Shown: positions 13,278 to 23,540 of the stretch, one piece after another
How positions within the stretch are numbered: position 1 is the first letter of the stretch
How the letters are laid out: every line of letters begins with the position of its first letter
Source of the DNA: Torreya grandis
Lineage: Eukaryota > Streptophyta > Pinopsida > Cupressales > Taxaceae
NCBI GenBank assembly: GCA_037957365.1
Contig: JARHVA010001175.1
Coordinates: forward strand, 2,244,501 to 2,308,500
DNA length: 64,000 bases
Direction: 5' to 3'
Notes under the pieces: model-generated
Database searches by the model: none
What the model saw: the letters and a program-made list of their open reading frames with translations, nothing else
What the model was told of the DNA's origin: nothing
Translations under genes and position numbers: made by a program

Positions 13278-13850
13278 CTATATCAACCAACATCGATAGT
13301 TTTATGTTATGTGTTCCAACTACATTGACCAACGTTGATATAGTTGTATATCTATGAAAAAACTACATTGACCAGATTTGAAATAGTCTTATATGTTTAC
13401 TTTCACTCTAATTATTAAACTCTATCGATTAGGATCGATACATTTTATTCTTGATACTATAAATTTTTGTCAAATCTAACTACATCAATCAAGTTCAATA
13501 CAATATGTTCCTTCACTTTTATGCCTATGTAACTACATCGATCAAGATTGACATAGTACATTTATTATTTATATAAAAATAAATACCACATCTGATTACA
13601 ATAACCCAACTTGATAAAGTCTATTATGTCACCCTTTTGCCTATGTAACTACATTGATTGGGCTTGGTATAGTACATATACTATTTTTTGTTAAATTTAC
13701 TAGACCTAACTACATTGATCAAGCTTGATACAACGTATCCTTTCATATTTTTGTCTAGGTAACTACATCAACCCAGATCGATATAGTATATTTCCTAGTT
13801 ACTATCATTCTTGTTTTTCCCAACTACATTGACCAAGGTTGATATAGATT
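13278..13850. repeat. Palindromic-unit tandem array, part II
   Basis: The same 25-bp palindrome as in part I, with starts at 13278, 13320, 13363, 13420, 13480, 13533, 13594, 13649, 13710, 13763 and 13824. From 13480 on the spacing alternates 53-55 and 61 bp, and the spacers also match every second unit (CTTTTGCCTATGTAA before 13533, 13649 and 13763), so a dimer of about 115 bp is the real repeat there. This part lies just upstream of the plus-strand Ty3 element. Confidence 0.8.
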
Positions 13851-14179
13851 TACCCTAATTTTCTCAATTTATGTAAAGACATTGATTTTTGTAGACTCAT
13901 TCTATTTTTCCAGCCACCATCTATGTCATCTTTTTAGTATACTCCATCGAATTGACACAATATAGTTCATCAACACTTTTTATCTAAAACTAATATATTG
14001 TGTCAAGCCAATAACATTCATTTTTTTTAATTAATCACATATTTTATCAAATCCTTGATTTAGTTACCATCATGAAATCACCTATTAGAATCTTCCTTGA
14101 TAGTTTTAACCCATTCAGATTTTACATGGGTTTCTCTTTCTTACCTACTTTACCCACAAATGAAGACAACACTTCATGG

Positions 14180-15710
14180 TGTAATTAATCCCAACAACCA
14201 TCTAGATCTATTGACTTTAACATGGTGAAAATCACTCAAAATGATGATATAGATGCCTCACATATATTTAAAAATCTAGATGATAATACCATTTATACCC
14301 CTAACATGAATGATACGTTATCCAAACCCTTTACTTCACCAATGTAGTAATTATAATAACCTTAAAAACCCCCCTTTAGGGAATCTTACTTTCACTAATC
14401 AAGGGAATTCCCATCCTTCTAATACTGGGACTCCCCCCTTTCCTAATAATCAAAATCCATATATTTATACAATTCAAATTCTTACACAAATGATTCAACA
14501 AATTAATGATATGCAAATAAATAATAGCTCCCAAATTCTCAAAATGCAAAATCATATCTTACAAAATGAAATTCAACCTCCCATCATCTTTCATAAACAT
14601 AATCAAGTTTTGTTCACCCTCCTGTTCAAGATGTCAAATAGAACATCATTCATTAATCTCTTATGCATAACAAAATTCTTAAACATATTCAAAATGAATT
14701 GTTAGTTCTATTTATTATATCTATAGATATTGCAGACATTTATACAACTATTACATATGATGGGAATAAGGATCTAACTATTTTCCTTTAAATTTTTGGT
14801 AATTTATACAAGGAATGGGTCCAAACTAATGACTTCACTATTACTAAACTTCTTATCAAAAAACTTATGGGATATGATCTAGAATCATATAACCAAATCC
14901 CTCAGCATTCCATTTTATAATTAGAATACTTATTTAATGTTCTAGTTATGGAATTTTAACACACTGATCTTCTTGAAAATAGCCTTAGTCATTTCATAAA
15001 TGTTAAGCAATTACTTAATGAATCCACTCATGCCTTTATCAAATGATGGAAATCATTAGCTCATAAAGTAGATCATAACATGAGTGATGATAATCTATCA
15101 AATTTATAATTTTATTTATCGCTTCTTTAAAACCTTATGTTCAATAATCTATAGAAAATGATTTTGATCAAGCCAAATGACAAGATTTCCTCATGACTCA
15201 ATTTGAAACTTCTCATATTCTCATCAAGGATTATTTTCAAACTTCAAATGATGAAATCACCATTAACAATTCTTACTCTAAGCCTCCTAAAACCAAAACA
15301 ATAATAAACCAACTAGATATTCAAACTCCCTGCCACCCACCCATGAACATGTTAAAAATGATGAAGTTATTACCTCCATCTAAACCTTTCATTCAAACTA
15401 CCACTGCTCCTCCCTCATGGTATGATCCTAAAAAAAATTGTTGGTTCCATGCCAATATGAGTCACTCTCATCAAACATGTGGTTTCCTTCATATTAGGAG
15501 TTGATTTTGATCATGATGTTATGATAAAGGTTCATCAAGTTGAATACCTTAAAGCTTCTCAAAAGATAAATATTTTTAAATCTACCAATCATCAATCTCA
15601 AAAATCTTCTTCTAATCTAAATACACAATATCCAAAGGAAAATGTTTGTGCTATTGATACTAAATATGGCCAATATTATAATAAGTCTTAGTATGTGAAC
15701 ATGGTTAAAG
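14180..15710 (+). pseudogene. gag: gag polyprotein remnant (element B)
   Basis: The N-terminal part (14310-14700) is Asn/Pro/Gln-rich. A helical capsid-like region follows at about 14790-15130 (KEWVQTNDFTITKLLIKKL, then LSHFINVKQLLNESTHAFIK and WKSLAHKV), matching the layout of plant Ty3 gag. A zinc-binding stretch CWFHANMSHSHQTCGF lies at about 15438-15486 and is followed by a frameshift. After it, 15500-15690 reads DHDVMIKVHQVEYLKASQK, a spacer before protease. There are stops throughout. Confidence 0.65.
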
Positions 15711-16179
15711 TAAATTATCATTGTAAAATTTCTCATAAAAATTTTATCACCAAACCTAAGAATTCTTCCACCAAGGAATAACTTATAAAAGATATTAAAA
15801 CTACTTCTTTGTCATCTTCAGAACCACCCACTAGAAATGAGTTATTCCCATAATAGAACCTCAACCTAGTTCTTCCATTCCTATAAAGAATGCCATTCTT
15901 AATCCACCTAAGCCTTGTGCTAATTCCTCTTCCAAACCTCATCGGAGTTTTTTGGATGAACTTAACTATATCCCTTGAAAAAATCCACTTGTGGAATTAG
16001 TCATAACTTCTCCTTATCATCATGAGTTCCTCATGCAATAACTACAAGACATTAAATAACACCCATCTAATGATCCTTAGGTATATATATATTACCTTAT
16101 GAAGGTCCTCCATCTAGAGAAATTCACACTATTGAAACAATCTCTTATTTTACAAAACCCACCATAGAATTCCCTGAAG

Positions 16180-16445
16180 ATGATATGATTAATGATGAAA
16201 TTATTTGTTGAGTTGATGATCCACCACTCTTTATCAAAATTGGAATCCATAATGCCCTAATTATAAAATTCTTGGTAGATCAAGGTTTAGGAACTAATGT
16301 TACCTCTCTTTGGCTCATCCAAAAAATGGATACTCTAAATATAACCTTAAAAAAACACACCATACTTGTCATTTATTTGATAAAACTAACCAAAAACTAC
16401 TTGGTTGTATTTGGCTTCCCCTCACAATTGGACCTAAAATAATTC
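16180..16445 (+). pseudogene. Aspartic protease remnant (element B)
   Basis: Reading IGIHNALIIKFLVDQG followed by LGTNVTSLWLIQKMD at about 16237-16330 gives the active-site region of a Ty3 protease, with D-Q-G in place of D-[ST]-G. After a frameshift it continues as LLGCIWLPLTIGPKIIQT to about 16448. There the match ends abruptly where the LTR-like insertion begins, so the LLGRPW half is displaced or lost. Confidence 0.55.
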
Positions 16446-16707
16446 AAACCAATACTCCAAAGAGGGATCAAACTAATGTATTTCTCCCACTGAAGTGCTT
16501 GGTGCAATTTTTTTATGATAAATGCAACTAGAATGTGAAATTAGATGTGCTTCAACTGGCTAGGGACTAGTGCAATGACTTAATTAGGCTTGAAATAATG
16601 TTGTAAGGTTGTGTACAAAGAATGAGGAAGAGTGCTTGAGTGTACTTGCTTGTATTCTTGAATCTCTCTTGTAAATGAGTGTCAACCATTCTAAATGGAC
16701 TATAAAT

Positions 16708-16720
16708 GGCCTTTTATAGA
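16708..16720 (-). promoter_or_regulatory. TATA-box-like sequence
   Basis: Minus-strand TCTATAAAAGGCC, a good match to a plant TATA box, about 380 bp into the LTR-like insertion when read on the minus strand. Inferred promoter of a former LTR. Confidence 0.4.
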
Positions 16721-16820
16721 GAAACTAATGATCATGGGTTAAATGAATTCACGTGAGGCCGACAAGGAAAAAGATAAGGATCTGAAAAAATCTAACTATT
16801 TAAAGTAAATATGAGCTTGG

Positions 16821-16884
16821 ACAATAGCACCAAAAATAGGACACCCTAAATTCCAATGCTCTTGTCCTATTTTGGCACTATTGT
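16821..16884. repeat. 22-bp-arm hairpin
   Basis: ACAATAGCACCAAAAATAGG plus AC (16821-16842) pairs with GTCCTATTTTGGCACTATTGT (16864-16884) across a 21-base loop, with only one bulge and a G-T type mismatch. It is the strongest stem-loop noticed in the window and lies inside the LTR-like insertion. Confidence 0.7.
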
Positions 16885-17095
16885 TTTAAGGGATGAGACC
16901 TGGGGGGATAGATCTAGGCCTGAGAGGGATTTTTGGGTCTCAAAAAGTTAAGTTTGGAAAGCTACAAATGACTGGGAATCAGTGAAATAAGTAGCCTAAA
17001 AGGGATGTGTGAGCCACTATGAGCACCTATGTATTAGGTGTCTTAGCCATAATAAAGTTGTATAATTTCACACTTTACATGACTACAAGTATTAA

Positions 17096-17690
17096 CTAAT
17101 TTGATGTATCTCAATTGTTACTCTCCAATTACTTCACCCACAACCAGTATCTAGTTGATACAATTATTTTTGATTCATCAATTCCATCAATCTCTCTTGA
17201 CCAATCTAATATAATCAACCTTATCCTTATTATTTCTATACCTATTAAAATTATACTAATACCATTATATCTTATTCTAATGATCATCTCGATATCATTA
17301 ACTTATAAAATTTATATTCTACTCAACATCTTGACATTACCTTAGATGTTAAGACTACTTTTGTAAGACAAATGCATTATTAGTTCAACAATAAATGTAA
17401 TAAAATCATTGATCTTGAACTATATGTCAAATACTATGGACCTTTATCTATGTTTCTTATTGATGAATATATATCAGAATTACTCCATGTTTGTGAACCT
17501 CAACTTCCCTGCCAACATCACAAGCTTGGCCATTTTATGAAAAACGCTCCTTGCTTCAATAATTTGTTCACTAGTATTGATCCTAAAATTCATCATGTAT
17601 CTAAGTTTCCTCTAGCTCCATACCACTCATAATATTTAAATTCTATGATCATCAAATAAACTATTGCAATTAATTATGGTACCACTGACA
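17096..17690 (+). pseudogene. Protease-RT linker remnant (element B)
   Basis: Low-complexity Ile/Leu/Asn-rich reading with a better segment at 17450-17630 (FLIDEYISELLHVCEPQLPC). Position between protease and RT suggests the variable linker of the Tat polyprotein. No domain is recognised. Confidence 0.35.
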
Positions 17691-17699
17691 CTCCTCGAC

Positions 17700-18540
17700 C
17701 TATTCTAATTTTTAAATAACTTTATCTTCAAGAACATGAAAACTATAGGCTCTTCTTAAATAAATACCATGAATATTTTTAATGGTCATATGAATACATG
17801 CCTATTATCTTTTTTCATAACATCATCACCTATCCTAATGCAAAACCCATGATTCAAAATCAATGTAAAAGCCCTTCTAAGATTTATACCTTATGTCACA
17901 AAAAAATTATCAAGCTTTTGGATATTATGTTAATTAAACTTATAGATTAATTATATTGGGTTTCAAACATTATTCATGTCCAAAAAATAGTCACTATGGT
18001 CATTCTCACATGTATAGACATTCATAATCTCAACTTGGCATATCCCAAAGATAACATTATTTTACCATCCATTGGCACTCTTATTGATTATATCACTAGT
18101 TATGAAATGTTATCTTTCATGGATGGTTTTTTGGGATACAATAAATTTTATATCACTCTTGAATATCAATATAAAACTACTTTCATCACTAAATTTATCA
18201 CTTATTGTTATGTTAAAATGGCTTTTGGCCTCAAAAATGTTATATATACTTATCAACATGCAATCACCCATATTTTTCATGACCTCATTCATTAAATAGT
18301 TGAAACTTATGTGGATAGTCTAATTTATAAATCCAAACATCATGAAAATAATATTCATGATATTGTTATTATCTTTTATTATTTCATCAAATAAAAAGTT
18401 AAACTTAATCCTCACAAATGTATTTTTGGTGTTACTTCTATAAAACTCTCAAGATTTTTAGTTTCCCTCAAAGGGATTGATGTATATCCCACTAAAATAA
18501 ATGTTATTTTCAACATGCCTATCCCTAATTCTATTTTATA
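17700..18540 (+). pseudogene. Reverse transcriptase remnant (element B)
   Basis: RT copies the element RNA into DNA. Seen: FLNKYHEYF-stop-WSYEYMP (the FAWSYxDMP motif) at about 17750-17800, then EMLSFMDGFLGYNKFYITLE followed by YKTTFITKF at about 18100-18200, MAFGLKNVIYTYQHAITHIFHDLIH at about 18218-18294, and YVDSLIYKSKH at 18308-18340. The catalytic YVDD is YVDS, the second Asp being changed. LNPHKCIFGVTSIKL and a PTKI motif follow, as in Tat-type RT. There are several stops but few frameshifts from 18.0 to 18.5 kb. Confidence 0.85.
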
Positions 18541-18659
18541 CATACAAAACATATCTTGGTAATCATTGAGGTAATCTAAGGATTTGTTCTTGAGCTGGCT
18601 TAATATATCTATTTGGTTAATTCACTCCTTAATAAGGGTATTACTCTTAAATGAATAGA

Positions 18660-19240
18660 CACGTCAAAAATCTTTTGATAACATGAAGTGATCATTACTT
18701 CATATTCATACTCTTTGACCACCTTATAATGATCACCCCCTCATCTTTTATACTTCATCTACCCCATTTAAATTAGGGTAATGTTTTCTCAACAAGATGA
18801 AACAGATCAAGCATATGTCATATATTACATCAATCATGCTTTAATAGATTATGAAACATGTTACACAAAAGTCAAATGTAATTACCTCATTATATTTGCA
18901 TTGTTTAAAAGCTTCAATGTTATATGTTAAACCAAACTAATCATGTCATTGTACATTACAATCCACTTTACCAATTTTTTCAAAAGTTTTCTTACCTAGA
19001 GATAGAATTAGCAAATGGATGGTTCTTTTAATGGAATTTGACTTAAGAATATTTATGCAAAAATCAATTAAAGGTCAAGTGATTACCAATAAAATTTCCA
19101 TTACCCCTAACCTAGATATTAATCACCTTCAAGATATTATTCTTGATGAAGATATTCTTTCTAGTGAAGGTCTTGATCAAGCTATTTCACTCAAAGACTA
19201 TTTTCATAATTTTACCATTGATCTTAAGGAAAAAAACCTA
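18660..19240 (+). pseudogene. Degenerate Ty3 RNase H (element B)
   Basis: Follows RT. Seen: SFDNMK, YNDHPLIFYTSSTPFKLG at about 18730-18780, then in another frame YVIYYINHALIDYETCYTKV at about 18813-18875 and DRISKWMVLLMEFDLRI at about 19000-19050. The first catalytic Asp of Ty3 RNase H (YTDAS) is replaced (YTSST), as is usual in Tat elements that have a second RNase H. It leads into QVITN and an acidic linker before the second RNase H. Confidence 0.65.
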
Positions 19241-19319
19241 GAATAATTTGATATTTCAATTTCTAAACATAAATATAAAATCGTCACCAAAGAAACACCC
19301 AAAGTTACAATATATTTGC

Positions 19320-19700
19320 ATGAATAAACTTGGACACTTCATTTTGATGGTGCCAAATATCTTTAGGGAGCTGGGCCAAGCTATGTCTTATCCAACCCTC
19401 ATGAAAAAATCATACCTCTAGATTTTTTATTAAACTTTAAAGTCACTAATAACATGGTTGAATATGAATCTCTCATATTAGGGAATCAAGTGGACATTGA
19501 TTAAAACATCCCATATTTACATGCCTTAGGAGATTCACAACTTATATTTCAACAGTTAGTGGTGATTATCAATGCAAAAGTGAAAATCTTACTACATATC
19601 ATTAACTTATTACCAATATTGCAAAATAATTTGCATCATTTACTATTGAAGCAATCCCATGAGAGCCAAATGCTATAGTTGTCTCTTGTTTCATTTTATT
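19320..19700 (+). pseudogene. Archaeal-type RNase H, after RT (element B)
   Basis: RNase H removes RNA from RNA-DNA hybrids. Seen: TWTLHFDGAK with the first catalytic Asp at 19346-19348, NNMVEYESLI with Glu at 19460-19462, and LHALGDSQLIFQQL with Asp at 19532-19534. These are the D, E, D residues of the second RNase H of plant Tat elements, and all three are kept although the frame has stops. It sits between the degenerate RNase H and integrase, the usual place in the group. Confidence 0.8.
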
Positions 19701-19889
19701 TTCCCTTTTACCCTCATCAGCCATTCCATGATCCATAATTTATAATTCATAAGAGGAAACAACCATCTACTTTGCAGTCTAAGAATGATTCCCTTATTTT
19801 CCACATTGAGGTTACCACAACTCACCAAATTTCATGGTAAAAACTCATCATAAAATTCATCGATCATCATACTTATCCTCCAAAGGTTG

Positions 19890-20300
19890 ATTCATGTGAA
19901 AAGACCTAAATTTTCAAACAAGTATATGAATATATTCTTTGATATGTAATCATGTATTATCATAATGTTGAAGGTTTCTTCATTACATTACTCAAGATGA
20001 GGTTCTTTTTCTTATGAAACAATCACATGGGGGTATTTGTGGTGGTCATTTTAATAAACATGTTATATCCCACAAATTACTATGCATGGGACACTTCTGG
20101 CCTACTCTTGAAAAATATGCCATTACATTTTCCAAAAAGTGTAATCCTTGAAAACTTCTTGATGATATCATTCATTATCCTTCGATTGTCCTTCAAAACT
20201 TGGAGTCTCCTTGGCCTTTTTCTATGTGGGGATTAAATCTTATTAAAAAATTACCTATATCACAATATGGTGATGTCTTCATCATTGTTATATAAAAGGG
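19890..20300 (+). pseudogene. Integrase remnant, 3'-truncated (element B)
   Basis: Integrase inserts the cDNA into the genome. Seen: HNVEGFFITLL-like start, MKQSHGG...GGHFNKH, LLCMGHFWPTLEKYAITFSKKCN (the zinc-binding HHCC region) at about 20010-20145, then SPWPFSMWGLNLI at about 20208-20240, where the first catalytic Asp of WGIDLI is Asn. Similarity ends at about 20290 and does not resume, so most of the catalytic core and the C-terminal domain are missing. Confidence 0.75.
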
Positions 20301-21530
20301 TGCACAAAGTTATCTTAGTCAGTTCCTGACTTATTATAACCAGGCACAAACATGGGATATTCCTTTTGCCCTCAACATTTTACACTCATCTGCATTGGCA
20401 TCAATTCACATAAGGCATGGACCTTATGCACTCACTTGAAGCATAGCTAAGAAGAAATTGGGGCTCACATTAGACTAGTTATGCTATGGCATAAGACATC
20501 AATTATATGACTTCATCAATTAAAATAAGGCTTAAGTAGATTCATAGGTGAAATCCCTTCCTAGGCCAAGCCTATTGGCCTATAGGTGCAAGCCTTTTGG
20601 TGGACTAACCCTAAAGTTATATAGTCACAATCCTTTATTAAACTAAGCCTAGCATCATATCAGCACTTGAAGGATCATAGGGCTATGTTCACTTTAATTA
20701 CTCATACTAGGCTCATGCTTCTTAATAAAGGTAAGAATGTTTGGTGCATGCTCTATACTCAATACTCTCTACATATATGTGATGATGTGATCATTTACTA
20801 TAGGGATGCCATTAACATCATGAACCAGAAGCATGCATGGACTTTACTTAGCATAATTAAACTTAAACTACACATCTATTATACATAGTTCCTTTAGCAA
20901 TATAAAAGACATAACACCCAAATGGAATACCATTTAATGCAATAGTCATCTTCATTAATCAAACCTTAAAAAAAGTAGAGTTCATAGTAGGAAATATGTT
21001 CAAGTCTATACTACATAATGACCCAGAGGCTCACAAGCAAGCTTAGGTGCTTACAAATGGATCTTTCATGGTGTCCATGTTAAGGCTAAGTCTAATGGAA
21101 ATCAAACAATGTATACAGGGTAACTCTAATTTTCCATAGATTCACTACAATTTTGCATCAATGCATCAACTATTTTGAGCTCCTTTTATAGCCTTCTGGA
21201 AGAACTCTACCAAGGTGGAATGCACATGTCAAGTGTTGAGATAGATACTTGGTGATCATTCCCATAAACTCCATCACCTTAAAAGCTTTATATTATAATC
21301 ACCATTTATCACCAATCCTAGAAGATGCCCTAAAGATCTGAGAACTAGTTAGTTACCTATCAACTAGTGTAAGGTATGTGCTAAAACCTCCAATTGGTGC
21401 CAAAATGTCATCATCACATAGAATTATTGCCTCATGTTAATGTGGATGTCGTAATGGTGTGAATCTTTTACTTACTAAAAGAAGGGGCCCAACATTACCC
21501 CATACAAATATTATAGTCCATCCTTGAAGT
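20301..21530. other. Unassigned DNA after element B
   Basis: Less AT-rich than average, with repeated CCTA/GGCC wording around 20560-20660 (AGGCCAAGCCTATTGGCC), but no domain, RNA gene or repeat boundary was recognised on either strand. It lies between truncated integrase and the coiled-coil pseudogene. Confidence 0.4.
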
Positions 21531-21536
21531 ATGTTG

Positions 21537-23540
21537 TCAAGTCTTTGGTGTACAAAAATTAGGAATGCTTTCCTTAAGCTCGGTGATGAAGTCTTCAAAG
21601 CCTTTATTGGTGAGCTTGATTTCTTTAGCAGTGTTATCTATTTCAATGGAGGTAGTACCAAGTATGAGTACATCAATCTTCTCTAGCTCTTTTTTGAAGG
21701 TCTCTACATTTGCCTTAGCCTTTTCCACACTCCCATCTAGGATTGCTCCTTACTCATAAGATTTAGTCTATAGAGCACAAAAGAGTGACTCCAAGTTCTT
21801 CTCTTAGTCCTTGATTTGGGTTCTTAGCACACTAACATTCCCCATGATCTTTACCCACTCTAACTTACTCACTAAGTACACTTGTGCCATCAGCTTCTCT
21901 TTCTCTTCCTTTATCTGCTTAAGATGAGCATTTATAACTAAGACTTGGTTAGAAAATCCCATAAAAATGGAATTGGTTGCATATATTCCCTCTTGTATCT
22001 TTATAAATAGGTCTTCTACCTCTTCAAGCCTACCAAAAATCTCCTTCTATAGCACAATGTAGGGATCTTCTTCTTGCATCAGCTTGGGTTTTAACCTTGG
22101 GAACATTTACTCTACTAGCACATAGATTTTATCAACTTTAAAGAGGTTTAAAGTATTGACTCTAACTAGAAGGGATGGTTTGACCATCTTTATGCTCTCA
22201 CATAGTTGTTGTAGTTAAAATTTGGTGTCTTGTACTTCCTCCTTGGCTTTTTTATGAAGCTACTTCTATTTTCTTGCCCTACCATCATTAATTATATTTT
22301 GATGTGTAGCCTCAATATCCATCCTGATTAGTACATTCACCAATTGAACTAGGTTCATGTCATAAGGATTTATGAGGAGGGAGACCTACCCCTCATCAAG
22401 ATATTTCATGCTTGAAGTAGCCACTTGAGGTACCTTGAAGTGAGGTTCATCCATATAATAATCAAATGCAAATTCAAGTTATTTGTGCATCCTAATTATG
22501 GCATCTTAGGGGAATGATGTTAAACATGTAAAGGTCTTTGTCCCCCCATCCCTTTTGTGCCTTTCACTTATGCTCAGTTATATGTTATCCTTCTTGATGA
22601 TGGCCATATCTATTTTTTCTTCCTCCTCTTCACTGGTTCCACCACTCTCTTTGACACTTTACTCAGAGGATTCATCTACTTATTCTTTAGAGATTTATTC
22701 CTCAAAATTTTCCCCATCATTTACTTCTTCTTGAGGATTCTTAATGTTTACCTCTAGGTTAATTCCTTTAGTGCTAGCATCACCTTGTTGTTATTAGGGT
22801 TTCTCTGTTGTCTCTATTTGTTTATCCAGGCACTAGTATCACTTTATTTTTTTTAGGTTCCCATTCACTACTTAGGCATGCCTCTTGTGTAATTTCTTAT
22901 GCCTTCTTATTGGGGTCATGGGATTCTTGCTTGACTACTTCCATGGCTAGTTTTGTGCTTGTGAGAACCTTATCCTTTTTCTCTACCTTAGCCTCTTCTT
23001 TTCCTTGTCTAGTTTGTACTTCTCTTCAAGTGTCGATGCCTTCTCAATGTCTTCCTCAATCAAGCCCATTTCCTTACACACCCTTCTCTTATCCTCCTCT
23101 ATTTATAAAGGTGGTGTGGAGGGTTTTTCACTAGATAAAGCTATTATTGGCTCCTCTACTTCTTCAAGCATGATGGTTGTGCCACTTTTAGGGGCCTCTT
23201 GCACATCCTTGGTGCTTGTATCCTCTTCCTCTTCTTATTCCTATAGGATATATGTATATGCACTTTATTCTTTTATTTCCTCCTCTATTTTGGGTGCAAA
23301 GGTCACTTCCTTATTAATTTCTATCAGAGTTATAGTAGGGAACATAACTAGTCCCTTAGTCTTCTTCTCCTTGTGCTTCTTTCTAGATGAAGTAGTCTTT
23401 AGCATGAAGGTCACACACTTATTAGGAGCTAAGGGTGTAATTTTTTATTCAAACGTAATCTTTAACTTGATGTTTTCCATGATGTCCTCAATTTTCTCCC
23501 CCTACTTATTCTAGAAGATCTTCTCCTATGTCTTTGGTGT
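21537..23540 (-). pseudogene. Charged coiled-coil protein, unknown family
   Basis: A minus-strand coding track of about 650 codons with some 20 in-frame stops and apparent frameshifts. From the N-terminus: Lys/Glu-rich start, an acidic stretch with EEEE runs (about 23240, 22640), a segment MDEPHFKVPQVATSSMKYLDEG (about 22450-22390) that may be a folded domain, then long Glu/Lys/Leu/Ile heptad-like segments (22040-21540) ending ESIPNFCTPKT. Composition is clearly protein-like, but no family is recognised. Its N-terminal end lies within 30 bp of the LTR edge at 23566, so the retrotransposon array may have entered this gene or element. Confidence 0.5.

Larger units (their letters stand above)
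16450..17095 (-). mobile_element. LTR-like insertion in element B
   Basis: This stretch interrupts the protease-RT interval and reads differently from its surroundings: less AT-rich, no coding frame. On the minus strand it has TCTATAAAAGG (16708-16720 on plus as its complement) with a leader-like sequence behind it, as in the promoter of an LTR. A strong hairpin lies at 16821-16884. A TTTACA end at about 17085 would suit a TG...CA LTR, but the other end and a target duplication were not resolved. A solo LTR is the likeliest reading; a MITE or a retained internal spacer is possible. Confidence 0.4.
14040..20300 (+). mobile_element. Tat-type Ty3 retrotransposon B, degenerate
   Basis: Domains in order on the plus strand: gag (14.2-15.7 kb), protease (16.2 kb), an LTR-like insertion (16.45-17.1 kb), RT (17.7-18.5 kb), degenerate Ty3 RNase H (18.7-19.2 kb), archaeal-type RNase H (19.32-19.7 kb), integrase (19.9-20.29 kb). 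The order RT, RNase H, second RNase H, integrase is the usual one of the plant Tat group. Integrase stops within its catalytic core, so the 3' end is deleted. No LTR pair or primer-binding site was found; the palindrome array upstream may be part of its 5' region. Confidence 0.75.

Noticed and set aside
10483..13849. CRISPR-like array: 25-bp palindromic repeats with about 30-bp spacers
   Set aside because: Units vary a lot, spacers are AT-rich and partly homologous to each other, there is no leader or cas gene, and all surroundings are plant transposons.
6890..20300. Elements A and B as one retrotransposon
   Set aside because: Both have a gag with its own zinc-binding motif and a protease, so they cannot be one collinear element.
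22557..23514. Plus-strand Ser/Leu/Phe-rich ORFs, up to 169 codons
   Set aside because: Antisense of the Glu/Lys-rich coiled-coil pseudogene; such composition is the usual shadow pattern.
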